NCBI GenBank assembly: GCA_937965785.1
Contig: CALCKT010000048.1
Location: forward strand, 1-25,596
Length of the DNA stretch: 25,596 nt
Source of the DNA: an uncultured Propionibacteriaceae bacterium
GTDB taxonomy: Bacteria > Actinomycetota > Actinomycetes > Propionibacteriales > Propionibacteriaceae
Direction: 5' to 3'
Below are positions 1 through 9,081 of this stretch, in pieces. The notes below the pieces were generated by a model. It searched no databases. It was given only the letters and a program-made list of their open reading frames with translations, and was not told the DNA's origin. A program made the translations under genes and the position numbers. Position 1 is the stretch's first letter, and every line of letters begins with the position of its first letter.

Positions 1-302
1 CCAGCCAGGTCGACCCCTGCAACCCGGCCGTGCTGGCCCTCATCGGGCAGGCCGCCAAGGCCCTCCACGAACGCGGGAAATGGCTGGGGGTGTGCGGCGG
101 TATCGCCTCCGATCCGCAGGCGGTGCCGGTCCTCGTCGGCCTCGGGGTCGACGAGCTGAGTTGCTCCATCCCCGCGATCCCCTCGGTCAAGGCGGCCGTG
201 CGCGCCTACGACCTGTCCACCTGTCGCGCGTTGGCGGAGAAGGCCGTCAACTGCGCCACCCCCGCCGAGGTCCGGGCCCTGGTTCCCGTCGACGAATTCT
301 GA
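1..302 (+). CDS. ptsI: Phosphoenolpyruvate-protein phosphotransferase (PTS enzyme I), C-terminal fragment
   Basis: This is the 3' end of a gene that starts upstream of the window; the open frame runs from base 3 to the TGA at 300-302. The translated tail (NPAVLALIGQAAKALHERGK, then GKWLGVCGGIASDP and GVDELSCSIPAIPSVKAAVR) matches the C-terminal PEP-binding TIM-barrel of enzyme I, including the Cys of the VCGG motif that is the conserved active-site cysteine in this family. Enzyme I takes phosphate from PEP and passes it to HPr in the cytoplasm. Nine bases separate its stop from the next start, so it probably forms one operon with the EIIBC permease. The frame and family are seen directly; the gene symbol follows from family knowledge. 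Confidence 0.9.
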   Translation, partial: SQVDPCNPAVLALIGQAAKALHERGKWLGVCGGIASDPQAVPVLVGLGVDELSCSIPAIPSVKAAVRAYDLSTCRALAEKAVNCATPAEVRALVPVDEF

Positions 303-311
303 GAGGCCAAC

Positions 312-2165
312 ATGAGTACTGCATCCGAGATCGTGGCCGCCCTCGGCGGACCCGAGAACATCCAGTCCCTGACCCACTGCGCCACACGGCTGCGTTTTGA
401 ACTGGTCGACGCCTCCGGGATCGAAACGGGGACGGTCGAATCCATCAAGGGCGTCATGGGGGCGGTTCCCCAGTCGGGAGATCGCTACCAGGTCATCATC
501 GGCGGCGCCGTTGCCACCGTGTTCAACGAGATCAACGCTCTTCCCGAGATGAGCTCCCGCAAACCCATGAGCGATGCGGACGTCAAGGCGGCGGCCCGGT
601 CCAAGGCGCGGGGCAAGGTGGCCTGGCTCGACAACTTCTTCGAGTACCTGTCGGACAGCTTCCGTCCGCTGCTCGGTGTGCTGCTCGGGGCGTCGCTGAT
701 CCTCGCCTTCGCGGCCGTGCTGGACGCCTTCGGGGTTTTCGACTTCCAGTCCGAGACCAAGGCCGCCCCGTGGGTTTTCCTCGACGCGATGTGGCGTGGC
801 GTGTTCTACTTCCTGCCCATCGCGGTGGCCTACAACGCATCGAAGAAGCTCGATGTGGACCCGTGGCTCGGCGGGGTCATCATGGGTGCTTTGATGACCC
901 CCAACTTCATCAGCCTCGGCAGCAAGGCCTACACCGAGACCTCGCAGGGCAGCGGCCTCTTCGCGGAGGCACTGAAGTTCGCCGAGACCACCTGCGTGAA
1001 GCACCCGGTCCTGGGAACCGAGTCCTGCACCGTGAACATCTTCGGGCTGCCGTTGCAGCTCAACGACTACGGTGGCCAGGTCTTCGTGCCGTTGATCATG
1101 GCCGCCGTGCTGGCCTTGGTGTACCGCTTCTGGAAACGGGTCTTCCCGGAGAACGTCCAGATGGTTTTCGTCCCGTTCTTCTCCATGATCATCATGATCC
1201 CGCTCACCGCCTTCCTGCTCGGCCCCATCGGTATCTGGGCCGGCTCCGGCATCGGTAGCGGCCTGTCCTGGCTGAACGGAAACGCTCCCATCGTCTTCGC
1301 CATCCTGATCCCGATGATCTACCCGTTCCTCGTGCCGCTCGGGCTCCACTGGCCGCTGAACGCCCTGATGCTGCTCAACCTCACGCCCCCCGATCGAGGC
1401 GGTCTTGGCTACGACTTCATCCAGGGCCCCATGGGTGTGTGGAACTTCGCCTGCTTCGGCGCGACCGCCGCCGTGCTGGTGCTTGCCTTCCGCGACAAGG
1501 ACGCCACGATGAAGCAGACCGCATCCGGTGCTCTCATCGCGGGCCTGTTCGGCGGTATCTCCGAACCCAGCCTCTACGGCATCCACCTGCGCTTCAAGCG
1601 CATCTATCCGCGCATGCTGATCGGTTGTTTCGTGGGTGGCGTCACGATCGGTCTGCTGAGCACCTTCTTCACGGAGGGAGACATCAGGGGTGTCACCACC
1701 GGCGCCTTCGCGTTCACATCGCTGCTGACCATCCCGGTGTTCAACCCGATGTGGATCTACGCCATCTCCGTGGTGGTTTCCTTCACCGTTGCCATGCTCG
1801 CGGTCCTGATCTCCGACTACCGCACCCCCGAGGAGAAGGCCGCAGCGCGTCGCGCCGCCGAGCCCGCGGAGGCCGCGGTCGAACCGCGCGTGATCGTCGT
1901 CGGTGATGTCGAGACCAACCAGGCCAAGCAGTGGGTCGCCGCACTTGGCGGGGAGGACAACGTGCGTTCCGTCGAGGCCATCGCCGAGACCCGGGTGCGG
2001 GTCGAGATCGCCGATGACTCCAAGGTCGATGTCGACGCCCTGAAACGGGCCGGGCTGGCCGCCGCGGTCAAGGTCGGCGACGGGGTCTGGCACCTCGTGG
2101 CCGGCCTGGAAGCGGCCCAGTACGCGGAGGGAATGCGCCGGCGGGTGGCTGCCGCCGTGAGCTGA
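312..2165 (+). CDS. PTS sugar transporter EIIBC, glucose/glucoside family, with a degenerate second EIIB-like domain
   Basis: A 617-residue membrane permease. The N-terminal EIIB domain (about residues 5-85) has the phosphocysteine C23 in THCATRLRF. The EIIC domain (about 110-510) has many hydrophobic segments and the loop GGISEPSLYGIHLRFKR characteristic of the glucose-glucoside superfamily. The closest resemblance I recall is to the beta-glucoside/sucrose/trehalose branch, but the sugar cannot be fixed from sequence. The C-terminus (about 535-612) again starts AALGGEDNVRS and continues ETRVRVEI, like a second EIIB fold, but it has no cysteine. No EIIA domain is present, so phosphate must come from a separate EIIA. 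ATG 312 has GAGAGG at 301-306, immediately after ptsI, which supports operon expression. Confidence 0.9.
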   Translation: MSTASEIVAALGGPENIQSLTHCATRLRFELVDASGIETGTVESIKGVMGAVPQSGDRYQVIIGGAVATVFNEINALPEMSSRKPMSDADVKAAARSKARGKVAWLDNFFEYLSDSFRPLLGVLLGASLILAFAAVLDAFGVFDFQSETKAAPWVFLDAMWRGVFYFLPIAVAYNASKKLDVDPWLGGVIMGALMTPNFISLGSKAYTETSQGSGLFAEALKFAETTCVKHPVLGTESCTVNIFGLPLQLNDYGGQVFVPLIMAAVLALVYRFWKRVFPENVQMVFVPFFSMIIMIPLTAFLLGPIGIWAGSGIGSGLSWLNGNAPIVFAILIPMIYPFLVPLGLHWPLNALMLLNLTPPDRGGLGYDFIQGPMGVWNFACFGATAAVLVLAFRDKDATMKQTASGALIAGLFGGISEPSLYGIHLRFKRIYPRMLIGCFVGGVTIGLLSTFFTEGDIRGVTTGAFAFTSLLTIPVFNPMWIYAISVVVSFTVAMLAVLISDYRTPEEKAAARRAAEPAEAAVEPRVIVVGDVETNQAKQWVAALGGEDNVRSVEAIAETRVRVEIADDSKVDVDALKRAGLAAAVKVGDGVWHLVAGLEAAQYAEGMRRRVAAAVS

Positions 2166-2178
2166 CTCCTCCTTCCTG

Positions 2179-2208
2179 CGAGGCCCCCGGAAAGCCCCGG
2201 GGGCCTCG
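2179..2208 (+). terminator. Hairpin terminator after the PTS operon
   Basis: A perfect 12-bp inverted repeat (2179-2190 with 2197-2208) around a 6-nt AAAGCC loop lies 13 bases after the EIIBC stop. There is no real T-run, as is common in high-GC actinobacteria. Confidence 0.75.
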
Positions 2209-2259
2209 TGCTGTTCCGGGGATCGGTTCCCCGGGCGTCCTGGCGATACCGGCGGGGGT

Positions 2260-2288
2260 TTGGCGGTGATCCCTCGGCAGGCTAGTCT
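2260..2288 (+). promoter_or_regulatory. Candidate promoter of the first subtilase gene
   Basis: TTGGCG (2260-2265) and TAGTCT (2283-2288) are spaced 17 bases apart, a good housekeeping-sigma promoter. It would give a leader of about 100 nt before the TTG start at 2395. Prediction from sequence only. Confidence 0.5.
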
Positions 2289-2355
2289 GCCTTTCGGTCA
2301 TCGTTTCCACTCGGAGTGAAGATCTGAGGAGGGGAAGGGAAACGAAGGCTTTTGT

Positions 2356-2371
2356 GGACCCGGGTGGGTCC
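2356..2371 (+). promoter_or_regulatory. Leader hairpin just upstream of the subtilase RBS
   Basis: GGACCC (2356-2361) pairs with GGGTCC (2366-2371) around a GGGT loop, following CTTTTGTGG and preceding the GGAAAGG RBS (2381-2387). The paralogous gene at 17154 has a different-sequence hairpin in the equivalent place (17117-17137), which suggests the structure may matter. Confidence 0.35.
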
Positions 2372-2394
2372 TTCGTACAAGGAAAGGCAGAACC

Positions 2395-5300
2395 TTGCGA
2401 AGTAGAAAGCTACTAGCCGCTGTGGGTGCCCTGGCGCTCGTTCTCCCGGTGTCCACGGCCACCGCGGATGAAACGAGCAACGAGGGTGGCCTGGCAAACC
2501 TGATCGCCAAGGCCCAGGGTGGGGAGATCCAGTCCGGTGCGGTCGAGGAACTCCTCGGTGTCGGCGGCAAAGTCACCGTCATGGTGGAACTCAAGGACGA
2601 TCCCGTTGCCGTGGTCAAGGCGGAGAAGGGCGAGCTCAGCTCCTCCCAGGAGGAGAAGATCGAGAGCGAGCTGTCGGGTGTCCAGGACAAGGTCGCCACA
2701 ACCATCGAGGCCAAGGGGGGTGTTGTCGAGAGCAAGATGCAGTCCGCCATCAACGGTATGCGCGTGACCATCGACAGCAGCGAACTGAAGAACCTCGAAT
2801 CCCTCCCTGAGGTCAAGGCCATTCATTCCGTCCCCACCTACGAGCGCAGCAACGTTCACGGGGTCCCGGTGATCGGAGCGCCGAAGGTGTGGGAGGGGGC
2901 CGGTGGCGCCACCGGATACACCGGTGAGGGCGTCAAGGTTGCCGTCATCGACACCGGTATCGACTACACCCACGCAACTTTCGGTGGCCCGGGAACCACC
3001 GAGGCGTTCAACGAACAGTCCGCCGCCAAAACCCCCAACCCGGCTTGGTTCGGCCCCAACGCCCCGAGCGTCAAGGGCGGGGTGGACCTCGTCGGTGACG
3101 ACTACGACGGCACCAACACCCCCGTGAAGGACGACAACCCCATCGACTGCGCCCAGGCCGGGCACGGCACCCATGTCGCCGGCACCGTCGGCGGCGCCGG
3201 GGTTCTCGCCGACGGCAAGACCTACACCGGTGCCTACGACCAGAAGACCCACGAGAACGAGTTCAAGGTGGGGCCCGGCGTCGCACCCAAGGCCGAGCTC
3301 TACGCGGTTCGCGTCTTCGGTTGCAAGGGGGCCACGAACCTCACCACGGAAGCCATTGACTGGGCCGTGAAGAACAAGATGGACGTGATCAACATGTCGC
3401 TTGGTTCGCCCTACGGCAAGCGCACCAACGCCGATGCGGTCGCCGCCTCCAACGCCGTCGCTGCGGGTGTCGTCGTGCTGGCCGCGGCCGGCAACTACGG
3501 TTCGCAGCCCTACATGACGGGTTCGCCCGCCTCCGGTGCCGGGGTCATCTCCGTCGCCGCCAGCGACCCCACGGAGAACTACCCGGGTGCCCAGCTCACC
3601 GTTGATGGCAAGACCATTCAGGCCATGAACACCAATGACGCGAAACTTCCCGCCGGCGTTCCCGTGCACGTGCTGAAGGACGCCACGGGCAAGGTTTCCC
3701 TCGGCTGCGTCGACTCCGACTACGCCAATGTGCCGGAGGGCTCCATCGTGATCACCGCGCGGGGTCAGTGTGCCCGCGTGGCCCGCGCCGTTCTTGGGCA
3801 GAAACACAAGGCGGCGGCCGTGGTCATGATCAACTCCACCGATGACTACTCCGGTTTCGAGGGGAAGATCACCAGCAACCCGACCACCGGGGAGCAGCTG
3901 GATGTGACGATCCCATTCCTCAGCGTAAAACAATCTGACGGCGCAACCCTGGTGGCTGCCGAGGGCAAGCAGGTGACCTTCGCCCCGAACACGATCCCCA
4001 ACGCGAATTTCACCAAGTACGGTGACTTCACTTCCGCCGGTCCTCTCAGCGGCGATTCCGCCCTGCGCCCCAGCCTGGTGGCCCCCGGTGTGTCCATTTC
4101 CTCGGCCCATGTGGGTTCCGGGACCGAAGCCAGCGTCCTGTCCGGCACCTCCATGGCCACTCCGCACGCGGCGGGTGTCGCGGCCCTCACCAAACAGGCC
4201 CACCCCTCCTGGGACTCCCAGGAAATCTCGGCGGCGATCGTCTCGACGGCCGATGCCTCCAAGGTGGGTGACTATGGACCCACTCGTGGCGGCAGCCTGG
4301 TGGATCCGGTGGACTCCACCTCCACCCAGGTCTTCGCTTACGGTGACTCCACCGAACTGAAGGACAAGAGCGTCCGTGACTCCCTGCTCAGCTTCGGCTA
4401 CCAGGAATCCAACAGCTCCTTCGAGGGGACCAAGACGATCACCCTCGTGAACAAAGGGAACTCGGAGGTCACCTTCAACGGGGAGATCAAAGCCTCGAGC
4501 CAGAGCCTGCCCGCCCAGGTGAAACTCAGCAACACCAAGGTCACCGTCCCCGCGGGCGGCACGGCCGATGTCAAGGTGACCCTCAGCCTGAAGGCCTCGG
4601 ATGTTCCGAGCAGCATCAAGACCAAGGACTCCCAGAACTTCTACGAAGCCTCGGGCAACGTGCAGTTCACCTCGGGTGACAAGACGCTGAACGTTCCTTA
4701 CCTGATGGTTCCCCGTGCCACCACCAAGGTGACCGGCGAGATCAGCTCCGATTCCTCCAAGATCACCTTCCAGAACCAGGATGGCGCCTACGCGGCCAAC
4801 GGTTTCCTGTTCGACTGGAGCGCCACCGACCCGAAGGGCGACCTCCCGGCCGGAGTCGATCCCGAAGCGAGCGACGGCGTTGACATCGCCAACGTCGGTG
4901 TCGCGACCACCACGATCAACGGCGAGAAGGCGCTGGTCTTCGCGGTCAACAGCCACACGCGCCACTCGAACGCGGCCGCCAACAGCTACCAGATCCCGAT
5001 CGACAACAACAACGACGGCAAGCCGGATTACATCGTGTTCAGCGCGGACTCCGGGAAGACGCGTTCGGACTACTACGACGGCGTTTCCGAAGTGTTCATC
5101 TACGACACGGTCTCGAAGAACACCGTTGGGGCAGGGACCTACGCCGTGGCGCCCAGCGACTCCAGCACCGTGCTCCTCGCGGTCAAGGCGTCCGGTGTCG
5201 GCGTGACCGGCAAGTTCCACTACGAGCTCACCTCCCTCAGCATCAGGGATGACAACCTGAAGGACAGCATCGAGGGCAAGCTCACCTACGATCCGGAAAA

Positions 5301-5655
5301 CCGTCCCTTCAACGACGGCCAGGCCTTCCAGGTGCCGGCCAGCGGGGCGAAGGAAGTTGCCGTCTCGTACAACAAGGCCGCGGCCGATGACCAGAAGTCG
5401 CTGGGCTGGATGGCAGTGGTCCTCGACAACGATCAGGGAACCCCTGAGGCGGTCACGGGTGCGTTGACCGGTGGTGGAACCACCCCGACTGTGCCTCCCA
5501 CGAATCCGGCCCCGACGGTGACCCCCACGAATCCGGCCCCCACGGGCTCGGCCTCCCCGGGTGACCCGAGCGCTCCGGTTTCACCCATCCCGACCAGCAG
5601 CACGCCTAGGACTCCGCTCAAGCCGGGCCTGCCCAGGACGGGCGACCTGGTGTGA
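2395..5655 (+). CDS. Secreted subtilisin-like serine protease (S8) with LPRTG C-terminus
   Basis: A 1086-residue secreted protease. It has a signal peptide (1-25, basic start then LAAVGALALVLP), an I9-type propeptide (about 55-150), and an S8 domain with D186 (VIDTGIDYTH), H257 (GHGTHVAG), oxyanion N367 (AAAGNYG) and S586 (SGTSMATPHAAG). A protease-associated-like insertion lies between N367 and S586. Beta-rich C-terminal domains include a DNNNDGKPDY calcium-loop-like motif near 870. A Pro/Thr/Ser linker ends in PGLPRTG plus three residues, with no membrane anchor or basic tail. The start is TTG with AGGAAAGG upstream; aligned with the paralog at 17154, both starts place the catalytic Asp at residue 186, which supports the choice. 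It sits alone between a promoter and a strong terminator. Substrate unknown. Confidence 0.93.
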   Translation: MRSRKLLAAVGALALVLPVSTATADETSNEGGLANLIAKAQGGEIQSGAVEELLGVGGKVTVMVELKDDPVAVVKAEKGELSSSQEEKIESELSGVQDKVATTIEAKGGVVESKMQSAINGMRVTIDSSELKNLESLPEVKAIHSVPTYERSNVHGVPVIGAPKVWEGAGGATGYTGEGVKVAVIDTGIDYTHATFGGPGTTEAFNEQSAAKTPNPAWFGPNAPSVKGGVDLVGDDYDGTNTPVKDDNPIDCAQAGHGTHVAGTVGGAGVLADGKTYTGAYDQKTHENEFKVGPGVAPKAELYAVRVFGCKGATNLTTEAIDWAVKNKMDVINMSLGSPYGKRTNADAVAASNAVAAGVVVLAAAGNYGSQPYMTGSPASGAGVISVAASDPTENYPGAQLTVDGKTIQAMNTNDAKLPAGVPVHVLKDATGKVSLGCVDSDYANVPEGSIVITARGQCARVARAVLGQKHKAAAVVMINSTDDYSGFEGKITSNPTTGEQLDVTIPFLSVKQSDGATLVAAEGKQVTFAPNTIPNANFTKYGDFTSAGPLSGDSALRPSLVAPGVSISSAHVGSGTEASVLSGTSMATPHAAGVAALTKQAHPSWDSQEISAAIVSTADASKVGDYGPTRGGSLVDPVDSTSTQVFAYGDSTELKDKSVRDSLLSFGYQESNSSFEGTKTITLVNKGNSEVTFNGEIKASSQSLPAQVKLSNTKVTVPAGGTADVKVTLSLKASDVPSSIKTKDSQNFYEASGNVQFTSGDKTLNVPYLMVPRATTKVTGEISSDSSKITFQNQDGAYAANGFLFDWSATDPKGDLPAGVDPEASDGVDIANVGVATTTINGEKALVFAVNSHTRHSNAAANSYQIPIDNNNDGKPDYIVFSADSGKTRSDYYDGVSEVFIYDTVSKNTVGAGTYAVAPSDSSTVLLAVKASGVGVTGKFHYELTSLSIRDDNLKDSIEGKLTYDPENRPFNDGQAFQVPASGAKEVAVSYNKAAADDQKSLGWMAVVLDNDQGTPEAVTGALTGGGTTPTVPPTNPAPTVTPTNPAPTGSASPGDPSAPVSPIPTSSTPRTPLKPGLPRTGDLV

Positions 5656-5683
5656 CGGTTCTGATCTGAACCGGACCTGAAAC

Positions 5684-5723
5684 AAAAGGGATGGCCCCCG
5701 CCGATGCGGGGGCCATCCCTTTT
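5684..5723. terminator. Bidirectional terminator between convergent genes
   Basis: A perfect 17-bp stem (5684-5700 with 5707-5723) around a 6-nt loop is flanked by A-rich sequence on the left and a T-rich run (TTTTGTTTTT) on the right. It can end both the protease transcript and the minus-strand lipoprotein transcript. Confidence 0.9.
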
Positions 5724-5761
5724 TGTTTTTCCAAACAACCCGATCGGTGGGATCGCCGGTC

Positions 5762-6223
5762 TCAGATGTCCGTGGGAGACGCAGTGGGATCACCAGTGAA
5801 GTTCATGCTGTTCTCGCACAGCGTCGGGGAGGAATCCGTCCCGAAGCGGTAATCGTAGGTTTTGTCCCCGACCTTGACCACAACCTGCCAGCCCTCCACC
5901 TGGGCCTGGGTGTAGTTGGCACCGGGAAGCGGGCAGCCCAGCGCGCCGGTGTTCCAGGTCTTCCGGTGGGCCTCCACCAGCGTCGCATCGGAACCGCCCA
6001 CGCCACGCCCGTCCAGGTCGGCCCGGATGGCCTCCATGTGGGTTTCGGGCGGAGCCACCGTGTCCGTGGTGCTGGGCATCTCAGTGGGGGCGGTGGCTAT
6101 GGGGAAACCGGTGGGAGACTTTTCAGTTCCCGGATCCCCGGGCTCGGCAGGAGTGTCCGCGGCGCAAGCGGCCAAGGACACGGTGAGTAGTATGCCGGCG
6201 ATTCCGACCAATGGCTTCAACAT
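5762..6223 (-). CDS. Small secreted lipoprotein of unknown function
   Basis: A 153-residue protein with a lipoprotein signal peptide: MLKPLVGIAGILLTVSLAAC, with the lipidated Cys at residue 20 (lipobox LAAC). A Pro/Thr-rich spacer follows to about residue 55. The C-terminal portion has GALGCPLPGANYTQAQVEGW and VVVKVGDKTYDYRFG, ending with a conserved-looking LCEN. This pattern (LGCP, then Y-Q, then a YDY strand, then LCE) recurs, as I recall, in small uncharacterised actinobacterial lipoproteins, with the two cysteines possibly forming a disulfide. It is convergent with the protease and divergent from ppdK. No function can be assigned. Confidence 0.8.
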   Translation of the reverse strand: MLKPLVGIAGILLTVSLAACAADTPAEPGDPGTEKSPTGFPIATAPTEMPSTTDTVAPPETHMEAIRADLDGRGVGGSDATLVEAHRKTWNTGALGCPLPGANYTQAQVEGWQVVVKVGDKTYDYRFGTDSSPTLCENSMNFTGDPTASPTDI

Positions 6224-6382
6224 GTAGCAAGTTTACCCGGGGACGTGATGGCATCGAATGCCCGGTGTGCGGGCCTGAGAGCTCAAATCCTGCGCAAACT
6301 TTGGTGGGTCCTCACGGGAAACCGCTAAGGTTGGGTGCGGACGAGGTAGACCCGTCGCAACGATCAAGGGAGATAAACGCGA

Positions 6383-9037
6383 ATGAGCGAGAAACGCTAC
6401 ATCTACGACCTCTCGGAGGGTGACGCGACCATGCGTAACCTGCTCGGGGGAAAGGGGGCGGGCGTCGCTGAGATGGCCCGGGTCGGGGTCCCTGTCCCCG
6501 ACGCCTTCACCGTCACCACGACGGCCTGCGTGGAAACCATGGACCGGGGCGGCGAGTGGCCCGACGGCCTGGCGGACGAGATCAACGCGGGTCTGGCCCG
6601 GTTGGAGGAACGCACGGGACGCAAACTCGGCGGCTCCGAGAATCCGCTGCTGATCTCGGTGCGTTCCGGTGCGGTGTTCTCGATGCCCGGCATGATGGAC
6701 ACCATCCTCAACCTCGGTATCTCGGATGAGTCCGTGGTGGCCATCGCCGAGGAATCCGGCAACGAACGTTTCGCGTGGGACTGCTACCGCCGCTTCATCC
6801 AGATGTATGGCGAAGTGGTCGAGGGTGTCCCGGCCTACGCCTACGAGGACGCACTGACCGAACTGAAACGCAAGCGCGGTGTTGAACTCGACACCGACCT
6901 GGGGCCCGCGGACCTGAAGGAACTGGTCGCCACCTTCAAGGAGATCAGCAACGAGCACCTGGGCGGCGAATGGACCTCCGACCCCGTCGAACAGCTGCAC
7001 CGGGCCGTGAACGCAGTGTTCCGTTCCTGGCAGAATCCCCGCGCCGAGGTGTACCGCCGCGCCAACAACATTCCCTCCGACCTCGGCACCGCCGTCAACA
7101 TCATGCAGATGGTCTTCGGCAACCGCGGCGACGACTCCGCCACCGGCGTGTGTTTCACCCGCAACCCCTCGACGGGCGCCAAAGAACTCTACGGTGAGTT
7201 CCTCGTCAACGCCCAGGGCGAGGACGTGGTGGCCGGAATCCGCACCCCGCGGCCGCTCGAGGAGATGCGCGAGGTGCTGCCCGAGGCCTACGACGAGCTC
7301 ATCGAAACGATGCGCCGTATGGAGGACCACTACCGCGACATGCAGGACATGGAATTCACCATCGAGAACGGCAAGCTGTTCCTGCTGCAGACCCGCAACG
7401 GCAAACGCACCGCGGCTGCCGCGCTGAAGATGGCCTCCGACCTGGTGGACGAGGGCGTCATCACCAAGGAGGAAGCGCTGCTGCGCATCGCACCGGACCA
7501 GCTGGATCAGCTGCTGCACCCCGCCATTGACCCGTCACACGGTGAGCAACCCATCGCCAAGGGCCTTCCCGCATCCCCGGGGGCCGCGGTCGGCGAGGTG
7601 GTCTTCGACGCCGACACCGCCGCCGAGCGCGGCGAACGTGGCGAAGCGGTGGTGCTGGTTCGCTACGAAACCACCCCCGACGACATTCACGGCGTGATCG
7701 TCGCCCAGGGCGTGCTCACGGCCCACGGCGGCATGACCTCCCACGCGGCCGTGGTGGCGCGTGGCATGGGTAAACCCTGCGTCGCGGGTGCCTCCGGCAT
7801 CCACATCGACGTGAAGGGCCGCACCCTCACCGTCGGCGACCGGGTCATCAAGGAGGGTGAGGTCATCACCCTCGATGGTTCCACGGGCGACGTGTTCGGG
7901 CAGGAGATCAAACTGATCCCGCCGCGCATCAACGAGGACTTCCAGCGCGTGGTCTCGTGGGCCGATGAGGTCCGTGAACTCGGGGTGCGCGCGAACGCCG
8001 ACAACTTCGAGGACGCATCCAAGGCCCGCGAACTGGGCGCCGAGGGCATCGGGCTGTGCCGCACCGAACACATGTTCATGGCCGCCGACCGGCTGCCCGC
8101 GGTGCGTCGCATGATCCTGGCGGAAACCCACGAGGCCCGCGCGGATGCGCTCGACGAGATCCTGCCGATGCAGCAGGCCGACTTCGAGGGCATCTTCACC
8201 GCGATGAAGGGGCTTCCCGTCACCGTCCGGCTCCTCGACCCGCCGCTGCACGAGTTCCTGCCGAACCTGGTGGAGCAGTCGCTGCTGGTGCAGCGCCTCG
8301 AACTGACCGGCGGCGACGCCTCCGAGCTGGAGGCCGCGCGTGCCACCCTCGCCCAGGTCAAGCGCCTCCATGAGCTCAACCCGATGCTCGGCACCCGGGG
8401 CTGCCGTCTGGCGATGCTCTACCCGGAGATCCCGGCCATGCAGACCCGCGCCATCATCCGTGCCGCCCTGGCGGTGCTGGAACGTGAGGGCGAGACGGTC
8501 GGTGTGGAGATCATGGTTCCCCTGGTGGCCCTGTCGAAGGAGCTGGAGATCCAGCGCGAGATCGTGGAGAGGACGGTCGCCGAGGAGTTGAAGGCCGCCG
8601 GCAAGGAACTGGAGGTGGCGATCGGCACCATGATCGAGCTGCCGCGCGCCGCCCTGGTGGCGGACCAGATCGCCGAGCACGCCGACTTCTTCAGCTTCGG
8701 CACCAACGACCTCACCCAGACCGGCATCGGCATCAGCCGCGACGACGCCGAGAACGGTTTCCTCACCCAGTACGTCACGAGCCAGGTGCTGGAACGCAAC
8801 CCGTTCGAATCCATCGACGTGGCCGGCGTTGGTCAGCTGGTCGAGATCGGTGTCGCGAAGGGACACTCCGTCAAACCGAACCTGAAGACCGGCGTCTGCG
8901 GCGAGCACGGCGGTGATCCGGATTCGGTGGAGTTCTTCCAGTCCGTCGGCCTGGACTACGTCTCCTGCTCCCCGTACCGGGTGCCCATCGCCCGTTTCGC
9001 AGCCGCCAAGGCGGTGCTGAAACAGCGCGAGGACTGA
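6383..9037 (+). CDS. ppdK: Pyruvate, phosphate dikinase
   Basis: An 884-residue enzyme that interconverts pyruvate + ATP + Pi and PEP + AMP + PPi in the cytoplasm. In fermenting propionibacteria-like organisms it feeds PEP to carboxylation, glycolysis reversal or the PTS. An N-terminal ATP-grasp nucleotide domain (from LLGGKGAGVAEM) is followed by the swivelling phosphohistidine domain with H454 in GGMTSHAAVVARGMGKPC, and a PEP/pyruvate TIM barrel with C839 in GVCGEHGGDP. The positions agree with the usual H455/C831 of this family, and length is normal. ATG 6383 has AAGGGAGA upstream at 6365-6372. Monocistronic: a terminator lies right after it. A partial second copy of its 3' region is found at 12967-13186. 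Confidence 0.96.
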   Translation: MSEKRYIYDLSEGDATMRNLLGGKGAGVAEMARVGVPVPDAFTVTTTACVETMDRGGEWPDGLADEINAGLARLEERTGRKLGGSENPLLISVRSGAVFSMPGMMDTILNLGISDESVVAIAEESGNERFAWDCYRRFIQMYGEVVEGVPAYAYEDALTELKRKRGVELDTDLGPADLKELVATFKEISNEHLGGEWTSDPVEQLHRAVNAVFRSWQNPRAEVYRRANNIPSDLGTAVNIMQMVFGNRGDDSATGVCFTRNPSTGAKELYGEFLVNAQGEDVVAGIRTPRPLEEMREVLPEAYDELIETMRRMEDHYRDMQDMEFTIENGKLFLLQTRNGKRTAAAALKMASDLVDEGVITKEEALLRIAPDQLDQLLHPAIDPSHGEQPIAKGLPASPGAAVGEVVFDADTAAERGERGEAVVLVRYETTPDDIHGVIVAQGVLTAHGGMTSHAAVVARGMGKPCVAGASGIHIDVKGRTLTVGDRVIKEGEVITLDGSTGDVFGQEIKLIPPRINEDFQRVVSWADEVRELGVRANADNFEDASKARELGAEGIGLCRTEHMFMAADRLPAVRRMILAETHEARADALDEILPMQQADFEGIFTAMKGLPVTVRLLDPPLHEFLPNLVEQSLLVQRLELTGGDASELEAARATLAQVKRLHELNPMLGTRGCRLAMLYPEIPAMQTRAIIRAALAVLEREGETVGVEIMVPLVALSKELEIQREIVERTVAEELKAAGKELEVAIGTMIELPRAALVADQIAEHADFFSFGTNDLTQTGIGISRDDAENGFLTQYVTSQVLERNPFESIDVAGVGQLVEIGVAKGHSVKPNLKTGVCGEHGGDPDSVEFFQSVGLDYVSCSPYRVPIARFAAAKAVLKQRED

Positions 9038-9048
9038 ACCGGACCAAA

Positions 9049-9081
9049 GGAGGGCCGGGCCCGCACCGGGCCCGGCCCTCC
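9049..9081 (+). terminator. ppdK terminator
   Basis: A perfect 15-bp GC-rich stem (9049-9063 with 9067-9081) with a 3-nt CAC loop starts 12 bases after the ppdK stop. It separates ppdK from the bacteriocin locus. Confidence 0.85.

Noticed and set aside
2413..5220. Very long minus-strand open frame (935 codons) opposite the first subtilase
   Set aside because: Gly/Val/His/Arg-rich translation with no recognisable domain; it mirrors a high-GC gene with complete S8 catalytic motifs on the plus strand.
6301..6331. ppdK promoter TTGGTG / TAAGGT
   Set aside because: Spacing is 19 bases and the match is weak; not enough to list as a feature.
7535..8908. Minus-strand open frame of 457 codons inside ppdK
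   Set aside because: Shadow of ppdK in a GC-rich frame; His/Gly/Val-rich with no domain.
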